This document shows positions 1 through 9,009 of a DNA stretch of 64,000 nt, in pieces. Under the pieces are notes generated by a model. The model was not told the DNA's origin, did no database searches, and saw only the letters and a list, made by a program, of their open reading frames with translations. The stretch comes from Arcobacter iocasae (lineage in GTDB: Bacteria; Campylobacterota; Campylobacteria; Campylobacterales; Arcobacteraceae): positions 372,001 to 436,000 of the forward strand of contig NZ_CP090177.1 in the NCBI RefSeq assembly GCF_042214795.1, given 5' to 3'. The position numbers and the translations under genes are program-made. Each line of letters begins with the position of its first letter. Position 1 is the first letter of the stretch.

Positions 1-1424
1 TTTGCCATTGGTTCAAGAACTTGGTCTAATACTTCATATGTGATATTAAAATATTTTTGTTTTGTCTCTATATCTTTAACTTTATAATCACTAGTATCTA
101 TAAAAGACTCATCAATATACTCTTGTAAATATTCCATGTCTTTTGTTAACCATTGAACATAGTTTTGAGAAGATTTTAAATAATTATTGATATCTTCTTC
201 TTTTAAAATTTTCCCATGATTAAGGTCTAGTCCAATCATTTGACCTGATTGTAATCTACCTCTCTCTAAGATATTATTTTCATCAATTTCTAATGTACCA
301 TACTCTGATGTAATGTAAATTTTATGATTCTTTGTAATTACATATTTTGCTGGTCTTAACCCATTTCTATCAATCAAACAACCAATATGTCTACCATCTG
401 TTAAAGATACTGCAGCTGGACCATCCCAAGCTTCCATTGAAGTAGATCTGTATTCATAAAATGCTCTTAAATCAGAATCCATTTGTGGTGCATTTTGCCA
501 AGGTGCAGGAACTAAACTTCGTGCAGCCTTGAAAAAATCTACACCATTAGCAATCAAAAACTCAAACATGTTATCTAAAGATGCAGAATCAGATGAACCT
601 GTTTGTAAAATAGGTAAGATTCTTTGTATCTCTTCATCACTAAATATTTCTGATTTTACTAATTCTGATTTCACTTCAACATTAAATCTATTTGCTTCTA
701 CAGAGTTGATTTCTCCATTATGGGCTATTGCTCTAAATGGTTGAGCTAACTTCCATTTAGGAAGAGTATTTGTTGAAAATCTTTGGTGAAATAAGGCAAA
801 TGAAATTTGAAAATCTTCATCTCTTAAATCAATATAAAAATGCTTAATATGTGTAGGCATAATAAGCCCTTTATAAGCGATTACTTTTGATGAGAATGTT
901 GGAATATAAAAATCTTTATTATCTTTTAATTTATGCTCACACTCTTTTCTAGTAAGATATAACATAGCCTCAAATCTTTTTGATGACATTAAACTATTTG
1001 GTCTAACAAATATTTGTACAATATTTGGTAAACTTGCCAAGGCCTGTTCACCAAGGGCTTCAGTATCAACAGGAACTTTTCTAGTTAGTAATACTTTTAA
1101 ATCATTTTTTTCACAAAATTCTATAAATGTTTCTAATTCTGAATCTTCACTTGTAAATATCATAGCTACAGCATATGTTTCAGGTAAATCTATTCCTTCG
1201 TGAAAGGCAATTTTTCTCATAAATTTGTCAGGCATTGATAATAATAAACCAGATCCATCTCCAGTTTTACCATCAGCTGCCACTGCACCTCTGTGCATCA
1301 TTCGCTCTAGTGAATGAATAGCATCTTCTAAGTTACTATGACTTGGTCTTTTTTTTAAATCCGCTAGTAAACCAAAACCACAGTTATCTTTAAAAGATGT
1401 AAGTAAATCTAAATTACAACCCAT
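1..1424 (-). CDS. gltB: Glutamate synthase (NADPH) large subunit, N-terminal part (partial at window edge)
   Basis: The minus-strand frame is open from the ATG at 1424 to the left edge, about 474 residues with no stop. After a 14-residue leader comes DNCGFG, where Cys15 is the expected N-terminal nucleophile of the class II glutamine amidotransferase domain (the leader is removed during maturation in the family). Further family blocks are visible: MMHRGA, GKTGDGSG, HQRFSTNT, HNGEINS and DRNGLRP. The enzyme releases ammonia from glutamine and uses it to convert 2-oxoglutarate to glutamate in the cytoplasm. The synthase and FMN/Fe-S regions lie outside the window. It is divergent from the TRAP operon, with 274 bases between them that contain no other gene. 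Confidence 0.95.
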   Translation of the reverse strand, partial: MGCNLDLLTSFKDNCGFGLLADLKKRPSHSNLEDAIHSLERMMHRGAVAADGKTGDGSGLLLSMPDKFMRKIAFHEGIDLPETYAVAMIFTSEDSELETFIEFCEKNDLKVLLTRKVPVDTEALGEQALASLPNIVQIFVRPNSLMSSKRFEAMLYLTRKECEHKLKDNKDFYIPTFSSKVIAYKGLIMPTHIKHFYIDLRDEDFQISFALFHQRFSTNTLPKWKLAQPFRAIAHNGEINSVEANRFNVEVKSELVKSEIFSDEEIQRILPILQTGSSDSASLDNMFEFLIANGVDFFKAARSLVPAPWQNAPQMDSDLRAFYEYRSTSMEAWDGPAAVSLTDGRHIGCLIDRNGLRPAKYVITKNHKIYITSEYGTLEIDENNILERGRLQSGQMIGLDLNHGKILKEEDINNYLKSSQNYVQWLTKDMEYLQEYIDESFIDTSDYKVKDIETKQKYFNITYEVLDQVLEPMA

Positions 1425-1647
1425 TAACTGTCCTTTTAAAATTTTTTATTTATATTCCATAAAAGAGAGGGAGTATACCTTGTCTTTATTTAAAAAAGGG
1501 TTAATATTTTATCTTGTTTTTAGCACTACAAAAGGTAGTACAAATTAAATTTTTTCAATTATTGTAAATAATTGAAAAATGCAAAATGCTATTTTAATGC
1601 TACGCAAGCTTAAAATTTCTTTAATTTTCACACAAAAGTACATAACT

Positions 1648-1670
1648 TTGACATAATATTTAATTATACT
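1648..1670 (+). promoter_or_regulatory. Putative promoter of the first dctP copy
   Basis: A TATACT -10-like hexamer at 1665-1670 sits at the end of a block (ACATAATATT then AATTATACT) that is repeated with one inserted base upstream of the second dctP copy. A perfect TTGACA lies at 1648-1653 but is only 11 bases from the hexamer, so it is probably not the matching -35. The rest of the 1425-1698 gap is AT-rich and shows no further feature. Confidence 0.45.
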
Positions 1671-1698
1671 TTTTTCAACACATAATTAAGGAGATTAA

Positions 1699-2724
1699 AT
1701 GATGAAAAGCAATGGAATCCTGTTTACAGGTAAAAAATTTGTAATGGGTGCAGTAGCAAGTGCTTTATTAGCAACTTCAGGTGTTGCAGCAGAATATACG
1801 CTTAAATTTTCACATGTTGTAAGTGCAAATACACCAAAAGGAAAAGCAGCAGACTTTTTTGAAAAAAGATTAGAAGAGCTTTCTGGTGGTAAAATTGATG
1901 TTCAAGTTTATCCATCTTCTCAACTTTATAATGATAGTGCAGTTCTAAAAGCTTTAACTTTAGACTCTGTTCAAATGGCAGCACCATCTTTTTCTAAATT
2001 TGGTAAAATTGTTCCTCAATTAGCACTATTTGATTTACCATTTTTATTTAATGACATTGGTCAATTACATAGAGTTCAAGATGGACCTGTTGGTGAAAAA
2101 CTAAAAGGTTTAGTAACAGCTAAAGGTTTTGTTGCTCTAAACTTTTGGGATAATGGATTCAAACAATTATCTTCATCTGAAAAACCACTTATTATGCCAA
2201 AAGATGCAGAAGGTCAAAAATTCAGAATCATGTCTTCTAAAGTTTTAGAAGCACAATTTAAAGCAGTTGGTGCAAATCCACAAATGATGCCTTTCTCTGA
2301 AGTTTATTCTGGTTTACAACAAGGTGTTATTGATGGTGCTGAAAATCCATTTTCAAACATTTGGACTAAAAAATTCCACGAAGTTCAAAAATACTTAACT
2401 GTTTCAAATCATGGTTACTTAGGTTATTTAGTTGTGATGTCTAAAAAATTCTGGAAATCATTACCTGAAGATTTACAAAAAGATGTTGTTCAAGCAATGA
2501 ATGAAGCTACGCAAAAAGAAAGAGAGTATGCGCAAGAATTAAACGATTCTCAATTTGAAAAAATTAAAGAGTATGCAAAAACAACTGGAAAACTTGAAAT
2601 TTATGAGTTAACTCCTGAACAAAGAGCTGCTTGGAAAAAAGCTGTAAGCAAAATCTACCCTGAATTTTATAACAAAAATTTAATAGGTAAAGATTTAATT
2701 GAAGGTGCCCTTAATACTAAATAA
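1699..2724 (+). CDS. dctP: TRAP transporter substrate-binding protein, DctP family (periplasmic copy)
   Basis: This 341-residue protein has a cleavable Sec signal peptide (hydrophobic segment at about 15-28, AxA-type end before EYTLKFSH). The mature part is a complete DctP fold of the family that binds C4-dicarboxylates and related organic acids. The substrate-carboxylate arginine region GQKFRIMSS and the conserved SEVYSGLQQGVIDGAENP block are present. It should deliver ligand in the periplasm to the DctQ/DctM permease encoded downstream. An AAGGAG ribosome site precedes the start; two ATGs in a row (MM) make the exact first codon ambiguous by one residue. The true ligand cannot be told from sequence. 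Confidence 0.93.
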   Translation: MMKSNGILFTGKKFVMGAVASALLATSGVAAEYTLKFSHVVSANTPKGKAADFFEKRLEELSGGKIDVQVYPSSQLYNDSAVLKALTLDSVQMAAPSFSKFGKIVPQLALFDLPFLFNDIGQLHRVQDGPVGEKLKGLVTAKGFVALNFWDNGFKQLSSSEKPLIMPKDAEGQKFRIMSSKVLEAQFKAVGANPQMMPFSEVYSGLQQGVIDGAENPFSNIWTKKFHEVQKYLTVSNHGYLGYLVVMSKKFWKSLPEDLQKDVVQAMNEATQKEREYAQELNDSQFEKIKEYAKTTGKLEIYELTPEQRAAWKKAVSKIYPEFYNKNLIGKDLIEGALNTK

Positions 2725-2742
2725 TTTTTATCTTCAAAACCT

Positions 2743-2773
2743 TTTGTATCATCGGTAATACCGATGATACAAA
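2743..2773 (+). other. 14-bp perfect stem-loop between the two dctP genes
   Basis: TTTGTATCATCGGT at 2743-2756 pairs perfectly with 2760-2773 around a 3-base loop. No T-run follows on the plus strand, so it is a poor intrinsic terminator. A stem at this place may protect the 3' end of the first dctP mRNA or partly stop transcription, which would let binding protein be made in excess over permease. Confidence 0.7.
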
Positions 2774-2839
2774 CATCTCATAAAATCTAAAGAATATTCA
2801 AAAAATTTATAAATTTCTACATAAAAAGACATAAGATAT

Positions 2840-2859
2840 ACATAATATTTTATTATAAT
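2840..2859 (+). promoter_or_regulatory. Putative promoter of the second dctP copy
   Basis: The block ACATAATATT followed by TATTATAATT ends in a consensus TATAAT at 2854-2859 and matches the block upstream of the first dctP copy. A strong AAAAGGAG ribosome site at 2874-2881 follows. The second copy and dctQM can therefore probably be transcribed independently of the first copy. Confidence 0.5.
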
Positions 2860-2886
2860 TAATCATAATCACAAAAGGAGAAATAT

Positions 2887-3942
2887 ATGAAAATCACTAT
2901 AAAAAGTTTAATAATTAGTGCAACTCTTGGTTCACTATTATTTACTGGTTGTGGAGATACAAAAGTAGAAGATAAAAAGCCTTCTTCAAAAACTGAAAAT
3001 GCTGGACCAGAATATACACTAAAATTTTCACATGTTGTAAGTGCAAATACTCCAAAAGGAAAAGCAGCAGACTTTTTTGAAAAAAGATTAGAAGAGCTTT
3101 CTGGTGGTAAAATTGATGTTCAAGTTTATCCATCTTCTCAACTTTATAAAGACAATGCAGTTCTAAAAGCTCTAACATTAAATTCTGTTCAAATGGCAGC
3201 ACCATCTTTTTCTAAATTTGGTAAAATTGTTCCTCAATTAGCACTATTTGATTTACCATTTTTATTTAAAGATATTGGTCAATTACATAGAGTTCAAGAT
3301 GGGATTGTAGGTCAAAAATTAAAACAAATGATTGATGACAAAGGTTATGTAGCATTAAACTTTTGGGATAATGGATTTAAACAATTTTCTTCATCTCAAA
3401 AACCAATAATCATGCCAAAAGATGCAGAAGGTCAAAAATTCAGAATCATGTCTTCTAAAGTTTTAGAAGCACAATTTAAAGCAGTTGGTGCAAATCCACA
3501 AATGATGCCTTTCTCTGAAGTTTATTCTGGTTTACAACAAGGTGTTATTGATGGTGCTGAAAATCCATTTTCAAACATTTGGACTAAAAAATTTCACGAA
3601 GTTCAAAAATATCTAACTGTTTCAAATCATGGTTACTTAGGTTATTTAGTTGTGATGTCTAAAAAATTCTGGGAATCATTACCTGAAGATTTACAAAAAG
3701 ATGTTATTCAAGCAATGAATGAGGCTACTGTTAAAGAAAGAGAGTATGCTAAAGAATTAAACGATTCTCAATTTGAAAAAATTAAAGAGTATGCAAAAAC
3801 AACTGGAAAACTTGAAATATTTGAGTTAAGTCCTGAACAAAGAGCTGCTTGGAAAGAAGCTGTTAGTAAAATCTACCCTGAATTTTATGATAAAGATTTA
3901 ATAGGTGAAGATTTGATTAATGATGCTCTTAATACAAAATAA
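2887..3942 (+). CDS. dctP: TRAP transporter substrate-binding protein, DctP family (lipoprotein copy)
   Basis: This 351-residue paralogue of the preceding gene carries a different N-terminus: a type II signal peptide with lipobox LLFTGC (Cys22) followed by a polar linker of about 18 residues. From EYTLKFSH onward it is about 90 percent identical to the upstream copy, with the same ligand-region motifs. It is thus predicted to be tethered to a membrane by a lipid anchor, while its sister is soluble in the periplasm. Differences cluster around residues 100-150 and in the last 60 residues. Only 11 bases separate it from dctQ, so this copy is the one in the permease operon. Confidence 0.92.
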   Translation: MKITIKSLIISATLGSLLFTGCGDTKVEDKKPSSKTENAGPEYTLKFSHVVSANTPKGKAADFFEKRLEELSGGKIDVQVYPSSQLYKDNAVLKALTLNSVQMAAPSFSKFGKIVPQLALFDLPFLFKDIGQLHRVQDGIVGQKLKQMIDDKGYVALNFWDNGFKQFSSSQKPIIMPKDAEGQKFRIMSSKVLEAQFKAVGANPQMMPFSEVYSGLQQGVIDGAENPFSNIWTKKFHEVQKYLTVSNHGYLGYLVVMSKKFWESLPEDLQKDVIQAMNEATVKEREYAKELNDSQFEKIKEYAKTTGKLEIFELSPEQRAAWKEAVSKIYPEFYDKDLIGEDLINDALNTK

Positions 3943-3953
3943 TTGGAGATATT

Positions 3954-4580
3954 ATGATAATAAGACTTCTAAGTAAAGTAATAGGCCACATTAACCAAAA
4001 AATAGCAGTATTTGGTATGGTTGTTGGGGTTTCTATTGCATTTGTTAATGTAATAGCAAGATATGTATTTGATGCTTCATTAACTTGGGCAACAGAATTA
4101 AGTGTCGATTTATTATTATGGAGTGCCTTTTTTGGAGCAGCTTACTGCTTCAAAAAAGATGCACATATTGCCGTTACTATTCTTTTAGATAGTATGCCAT
4201 CAAAAGTTGCAAAGGGCATGTTACTTACTTCTCATTTAGTAACATTAATATTCTTACTTGCTGTTTCTTATTATGGACTTCAGTACATAACTCAAGTAGT
4301 TTATCCTTTAGATGAAAGATCAATTGATTTATGGAATATGCCTATGTGGATAGTTTATTTAGTTATTCCTGTTTCATTTCTTTTTGGTGCATTTAGAGTG
4401 GCTGAAAGAATTCATGCTATTTTATCAACAAATCATGACAGAATATTAAAAGAAAGCGAAGCTGAACAAGTTTTAGCTGGTATGGGAATGGGTGCTAAAG
4501 AGCATAAAGATAATGAAAATGTAAAACATCTAAATGAGATGGTTAAAGAAGTTGAAAAGAAAACAGGAGGAATGCTATGA
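3954..4580 (+). CDS. dctQ: TRAP transporter small permease subunit, DctQ family
   Basis: This 208-residue inner-membrane protein has four predicted membrane segments, at about 15-35, 48-65, 85-108 and 130-152. The DctQ signature is visible around NVIARYVFDASLTWATEL, followed by FGAAYCFKKDAHI. It forms the permease with DctM and depends on a DctP protein for ligand. The charged C-terminal tail of about 50 residues is longer than in most DctQ proteins and is predicted to be cytoplasmic. Its stop overlaps the dctM start in an ATGA, indicating translational coupling. Confidence 0.92.
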   Translation: MIIRLLSKVIGHINQKIAVFGMVVGVSIAFVNVIARYVFDASLTWATELSVDLLLWSAFFGAAYCFKKDAHIAVTILLDSMPSKVAKGMLLTSHLVTLIFLLAVSYYGLQYITQVVYPLDERSIDLWNMPMWIVYLVIPVSFLFGAFRVAERIHAILSTNHDRILKESEAEQVLAGMGMGAKEHKDNENVKHLNEMVKEVEKKTGGML

Positions 4581-5860
4581 GTATAGCTGTATTATTTGGG
4601 ATATTTTTCTTTTTAGTACTTATTGGAGCTCCAATTGCTATTTGTCTAGGGGCGGCAACATTTACAACAATGATGTTATTTACTCCTATATCACCTATTG
4701 AAGTGTCTTCAATGATGTTTGAAAAAGTTGATCATTATTCACTTATGGCAATTCCAATGTTTATTCTAGCTGGTAACTTACTGAGCAAGGGAAGTGCCGC
4801 GCAGAGAATTATCGAATTTGCTAAATCAATTGTAGGGCACTTACCAGGTGGATTACCAATTTCAGCTATTTTTGCATCTATTATTTTTGCTGCTGTTTCT
4901 GGTTCTTCTCCAGCAACTGTTGTTGCTATTGGTTCTATTATGTTTGGTGCTATTATGCAAGCTGGTTACCCTAAAAAGTATGCTGTTGGTACTATTGCAA
5001 CTGCTGGAAGTTTAGGTATTTTAATTCCACCTTCAATTGTATTAATCGTATATGGTGTTACAGCTGAAGTTTCAATTGGAAGACTTTTTATGGCAGGTGT
5101 TGTTCCCGGTATTTTATTAGGAATCATGCTTATGGTTGTTACATATATAGGAGCTGTTAGATTAGGATTTCAAAGAGAAGAACCTCAGCCTTTTAAAGTA
5201 AGACTTGCAAAAATGAAAGATGCATCATGGGGACTTATGACAATTGTTATTGTAATAGGTGGTATCTATGGTGGTATCTTTACTCCAACTGAAGCTGCTG
5301 CTGTTGCTGCTGTTTGGGCATTCTTTATTTCTGTATTTATTTATAAAGATATTAAATTATCTGAATTTTATACAACAACACTAGAATCAGCTAAAACAAC
5401 TGCAATGATTATGTTTATTATTGCAAATGCAATGTTATTTGCTCACTTCTTAACTATTGAGAATATTCCACAAATGATTACAAATGCATTAGTTGAAGCA
5501 AATGTTGACAAATATATGTTCTTACTTATGGTGAATGTTCTTTTAATTATTGCTGGGTCATTTATGGAACCTAGTGCAATTATTATGATTATGGTACCTT
5601 TATTACTTCCAGTTGCTGTTGCACTTGGAATTGATCCTATTCACTTTGGTATTGTAATTACTATCAATATGGAACTTGGAATGGTATCCCCACCTGTTGG
5701 TCTAAACTTATTTGTTACCTCAGGACTTACAGGAATGTCTATAAAAGATGTTATCGTTGCAACTTTACCTTGGACACTAACTATCTTTGTAGGACTAATG
5801 CTGGTTACTTATATACCAGAAATTGCTCTATTCTTACCAAACTTAATGTATGGTGGTTGA
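4577..5860 (+). CDS. dctM: TRAP transporter large permease subunit, DctM family
   Basis: This 427-residue, very hydrophobic protein has the usual length and about twelve membrane segments of the DctM family, the channel-forming subunit that couples solute uptake to sodium or proton entry. Family motifs include PMFILAGNLL, SGSSPATVVAIGS, TAGSLGILIPPSI, FTPTEAAAVA and the C-terminal MGMVSPPVGLNLF-type block. It ends the dctP-dctP-dctQ-dctM transcription unit and is followed directly by a bidirectional terminator. Confidence 0.95.
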   Translation: MSIAVLFGIFFFLVLIGAPIAICLGAATFTTMMLFTPISPIEVSSMMFEKVDHYSLMAIPMFILAGNLLSKGSAAQRIIEFAKSIVGHLPGGLPISAIFASIIFAAVSGSSPATVVAIGSIMFGAIMQAGYPKKYAVGTIATAGSLGILIPPSIVLIVYGVTAEVSIGRLFMAGVVPGILLGIMLMVVTYIGAVRLGFQREEPQPFKVRLAKMKDASWGLMTIVIVIGGIYGGIFTPTEAAAVAAVWAFFISVFIYKDIKLSEFYTTTLESAKTTAMIMFIIANAMLFAHFLTIENIPQMITNALVEANVDKYMFLLMVNVLLIIAGSFMEPSAIIMIMVPLLLPVAVALGIDPIHFGIVITINMELGMVSPPVGLNLFVTSGLTGMSIKDVIVATLPWTLTIFVGLMLVTYIPEIALFLPNLMYGG

Positions 5861-5878
5861 TAAATAATTCAATAAAAC

Positions 5879-5912
5879 AAAAAAGGGATAGAAAATTTTC
5901 TATCCCTTTTTT
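5879..5912. terminator. Bidirectional intrinsic terminator between dctM and the sensor kinase gene
   Basis: A 17-bp perfect inverted repeat without spacer (AAAAAAGGGATAGAAAA and its complement) is flanked by an A-run on the left and a T-run on the right. It can end transcription from both converging genes. Confidence 0.9.
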
Positions 5913-5931
5913 TATGTGAATATTTTCTTAA

Positions 5932-7485
5932 TTATTTAGGAACAGTAATTACAAATTTTGCACCATTTTTTGTATTACGAACTCTTAGTTTACCTTTCAT
6001 ATTTTTATCAATAATTATCTTAGACATATATAGACCAATACCTGTTCCATCACTATCACTTTTAGTTGTAAAATATGGTTCAAATATTTTACTCTTTGGA
6101 TTTACTTTTACACCTTCACCATTATCTTCTATAGATAAGAGAATGTAATTTCCCTGCTCTTCAGCATAGATTTTAATGATTGGATTTTCAATATTATTTT
6201 GAATCAGAACATCTTTTGCATTTGAAATTATATTTAATAATACTTGTTCGTATTCGTTGAGAAATGTATTCAACTTTAAATCATCTCCTACATCGATTTG
6301 AACATTTATGTTATTATATTTCAAGGCTGATGATACAATCGTCATAACTGATTTAATTGCATCTTTTAAATAAAACTCTTCTTTATCTTTTGTTGGCATA
6401 AAGAAATTTCTAAAGTCATCAATAGTATGAGACATATAATCCAATACAACTTCTGCTTCTTTAGATTTTTTATCCATTGTTTCTTTATCTAATTTGTTCA
6501 TACCGTGTTTAAATTTTATATTCATAAATATTGAAGAGAGTTCAGATAATGGTTGTCTCCATTGATGTGCAATATTTGATATCATCTCACCTAAAGCAAT
6601 AAATTTTGATTTTTGTACAAGTAATTGTTCATGCTCTCTATTTTTTTCTAACTCATCAGAAACTCTTTTTTCTAAAGTCTCATTTAATTCAATTAGTGCA
6701 TCAGATTTTGCTTTTACTTTTTCCCTATACTCTTTGAAGAAGTCATCAATTCTTTCACTTAATAGTATAGTTAAAACAATCCCTATAGATAAAAATAGTA
6801 TAAATAATAATACTGTTTGTATTATTTGAGTTTTGACCCTACTTTTTAAATCTTCTTTTTTCTTAGCAATATCTTTTTCAATATCATCTGTATAAACCCC
6901 AACAGCTATAACCCAATTCCAAGTTGGATAAAGTTTAAAATAAGTAATTTTTTGTCTTACTTGATCAGAAGAGAATTTTTTATATACATATTGGGTAAAA
7001 GATTCCCCTTTTGCTTTTATATCATTTAAAAAATCTTGTCTAAATTTCTTTCCATTTGCATCTTCATAATTTGCTGAAATAATTGTCCCTACGATATCCA
7101 ATCTATTTGGATTAACTAATAATTTTGCAAATTTATCACCACCATTAAAATCCAAAATTTCATATACAAAAATATAATTACTTCTTTCCCTTTCAAAGGA
7201 AATATTATTTAAAAGCCTTATTGTCTCTTCTTTTAATTCTTCTTCCGTACTACCACTTTTTGTAGCATTATAATTTATAATATCAATTACAACATTTATC
7301 TCTTTTTTTAGAAGTGCTTTTTGATGTGAATAATAATCATTTACAAACTTATTTAGCTCCACATCAAAGTCAGCGTAAGTGTTTTTTACATAAAAATATG
7401 ATATAAGAGTTATCATAGTTGTCATAATAACTATAAAAATATATATGATTATTCTGGATATGTTTTTTTCGGTTACAAAACGCAA
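5932..7485 (-). CDS. Sensor histidine kinase with periplasmic Cache domain
   Basis: The 517-residue protein has a membrane segment at about 11-33, a periplasmic Cache (sCache_2-like) domain at about 35-215 with the typical YPTWNWVIAVGVYTDDI end, a second membrane segment at 221-242 and a coiled coil at about 245-295. The kinase core follows: phospho-acceptor His307 in NIAHQWRQPL, N-box Asn422, G1 DNGEG at 454-458 and G2 GTGIGL at 480-485. Such kinases commonly sense small organic acids. The gene converges on the TRAP operon and is divergent from a response regulator 57 bases away, so it probably reports the TRAP substrate. The ligand and the target promoter are inferences. Confidence 0.92.
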   Translation of the reverse strand: MRFVTEKNISRIIIYIFIVIMTTMITLISYFYVKNTYADFDVELNKFVNDYYSHQKALLKKEINVVIDIINYNATKSGSTEEELKEETIRLLNNISFERERSNYIFVYEILDFNGGDKFAKLLVNPNRLDIVGTIISANYEDANGKKFRQDFLNDIKAKGESFTQYVYKKFSSDQVRQKITYFKLYPTWNWVIAVGVYTDDIEKDIAKKKEDLKSRVKTQIIQTVLLFILFLSIGIVLTILLSERIDDFFKEYREKVKAKSDALIELNETLEKRVSDELEKNREHEQLLVQKSKFIALGEMISNIAHQWRQPLSELSSIFMNIKFKHGMNKLDKETMDKKSKEAEVVLDYMSHTIDDFRNFFMPTKDKEEFYLKDAIKSVMTIVSSALKYNNINVQIDVGDDLKLNTFLNEYEQVLLNIISNAKDVLIQNNIENPIIKIYAEEQGNYILLSIEDNGEGVKVNPKSKIFEPYFTTKSDSDGTGIGLYMSKIIIDKNMKGKLRVRNTKNGAKFVITVPK

Positions 7486-7542
7486 ATTTACTCCATTTTT
7501 TTAATTATATATTTTAACATATCTTTTATTACAAGGTATCCT

Positions 7543-8226
7543 ATGGATTATAATCTAGTAAACCAACTTAGAAGTTTTACTCTTCTTTATGCAGAAGATG
7601 AAATCGGTATTCAAAATAATATTTTTGAGATTCTTGATTGTATGTTTAAAAACATATATCTAGCCAAAGATGGAGAGGAAGCTTATAAGCTATACTTAGA
7701 AAAAAAACCTGATTTAATTATTACAGATATTAAAATGCCAAAAATGACTGGACTTGAACTAGTCAAAAAAATCAGAGAATCTAATCCAAAGGTGCGAGTA
7801 ATAATTACTTCTGCACATACTGATTTAGAGTATCTTTTAGATGCTACAGAACTTCATCTAGTAAAATATATTGTAAAACCAATAACAGAAGAAAAACTAA
7901 GCCTTGCATTAAGAGCTTTTATAGATAGTTTTGAAAATAGCACTATTTTCAATCTTATACCTTTATGGGTTTATGATGAGAGTAAAGCATTGGTAAAAGG
8001 TCCAAGTGAAGAGTTTATACTTACAAAAAAAGAGAATATCTTTTTAAAAATGCTTCTAGTAAAAGGGAGAATCATCACTTATCATGAGATTGAAAATATT
8101 CTTTGGGAAGAAACTTCTGTTATGACTCAAAATGCACTAAGACTATTTATCAAAAATTTACGAAAAAAACTTCCTAAAAATATATTAAAAAACATACAAG
8201 GAACTGGATATAGACTAAATATCTAA
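7543..8226 (+). CDS. Response regulator, OmpR/PhoB-type winged helix
   Basis: The 227-residue protein has a receiver domain at about 10-125 with acidic pocket residues in AEDE, phospho-acceptor Asp62 in IITDIKMP and conserved Lys112 in VKP. A C-terminal Trans_reg_C winged helix spans about 145-227. It is transcribed away from the Cache kinase gene and is its likely partner. An AAGG ribosome site lies upstream. By position the target is probably the TRAP operon; this is not shown by sequence. Its last 12 bases overlap the convergent EI24 gene. Confidence 0.9.
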   Translation: MDYNLVNQLRSFTLLYAEDEIGIQNNIFEILDCMFKNIYLAKDGEEAYKLYLEKKPDLIITDIKMPKMTGLELVKKIRESNPKVRVIITSAHTDLEYLLDATELHLVKYIVKPITEEKLSLALRAFIDSFENSTIFNLIPLWVYDESKALVKGPSEEFILTKKENIFLKMLLVKGRIITYHEIENILWEETSVMTQNALRLFIKNLRKKLPKNILKNIQGTGYRLNI

Positions 8227-9000
8227 TCCAGTTTTTCTTATTTCTTTCAATTCTAAAAAATATCCATTTGATAAATATACTATAAAAAATACAGCAGAAA
8301 AAAGTGCTATAAAAGGTATCATTGACATAAAATATAATAATAAGGTTCTAAACCTAAATAGATTTTTTTTGCTTGTATATATCTCAAAATACTCCCTAGA
8401 ACTCAACATTGTAGATGTAACATCAAAATTTAAAAGCTTATGAAAAAAGTAGTAAATTGGTAAATTAAAAGCAATAATATTTACTAAAGGTATAAAATAC
8501 AAAGGAATAAAAAGTATAAATAATAACATCATCACAACTAAACTTTTAAATGCTACCCAAAGTGGAGAAATAAGTGAGCCATGACCTTTTAATATCAAAT
8601 CAGGATAATGTCTTTTTCGCAAAGTCTCTATAATCATAGGAGTTAAAAATCCTATAATTATCAAAGTTGTAAAAATAGAAAAGAACAATATAAAAAATGT
8701 ACCTACAGTAAAAAGTAAAAATCCAGCTAACCAAGCAGTTACGGAATAGTGTAAAAGAAAAGTTAAAACATTAACTGCCCAAACATAAAAAAATGGAGCA
8801 TTTGGATCTACGGTAAACTCTTCTCCATTTTGCACTTGAATAATCACTTGGTCAAGTGAAGAGAGACTATAATCTGCAAAGCCCATAAAAATAAGAATCA
8901 TAACAACAACTGTCACCAAAAGAGGAATAATTGCAATTTTTAATATTCCGGGTGTAAAAAAATCTTTTAAACTTCTCTTTATCAACTCTACTTCATTCAA
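8215..9000 (-). CDS. EI24 (CysZ-like) inner-membrane protein
   Basis: This 261-residue protein has about five or six long hydrophobic segments and the layout of the EI24/CysZ family, including the long soluble loop after the first segment and the TPMIIETLRKRHYPD region after the third. CysZ of enterobacteria supports sulfate uptake; many campylobacterial EI24 proteins are of unknown substrate and I cannot assign one here. It lies 9 bases downstream of the radical SAM gene on the same strand, so the two are probably cotranscribed. Confidence 0.75.
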   Translation of the reverse strand: MNEVELIKRSLKDFFTPGILKIAIIPLLVTVVVMILIFMGFADYSLSSLDQVIIQVQNGEEFTVDPNAPFFYVWAVNVLTFLLHYSVTAWLAGFLLFTVGTFFILFFSIFTTLIIIGFLTPMIIETLRKRHYPDLILKGHGSLISPLWVAFKSLVVMMLLFILFIPLYFIPLVNIIAFNLPIYYFFHKLLNFDVTSTMLSSREYFEIYTSKKNLFRFRTLLLYFMSMIPFIALFSAVFFIVYLSNGYFLELKEIRKTGLDI

Positions 9001-9009
9001 TACTAATCC

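Larger units (their letters stand above)
1651..3942 (+). repeat. Tandem duplication covering promoter and dctP gene
   Basis: The unit 1651-2724 is repeated at about 2840-3942. The mature coding parts are about 90 percent identical in protein, with long stretches identical at the base level, for example around 2220-2370 against 3430-3580. The AT-rich promoter block is also repeated. The signal-peptide segments are not alike, so the repeat is interrupted at the 5' end of each gene. Long identical stretches next to diverged ones suggest either a recent duplication or continuing gene conversion. Confidence 0.85.

Noticed and set aside
529..744. 71-codon plus-strand frame at the left edge
   Set aside because: It is antisense to the well-supported gltB frame and has no recognised motif.
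1648..1670. TTGACA with TATACT as a standard sigma-70 pair
   Set aside because: The spacing is 11 bases, too short for sigma-70; only the -10-like part was kept.
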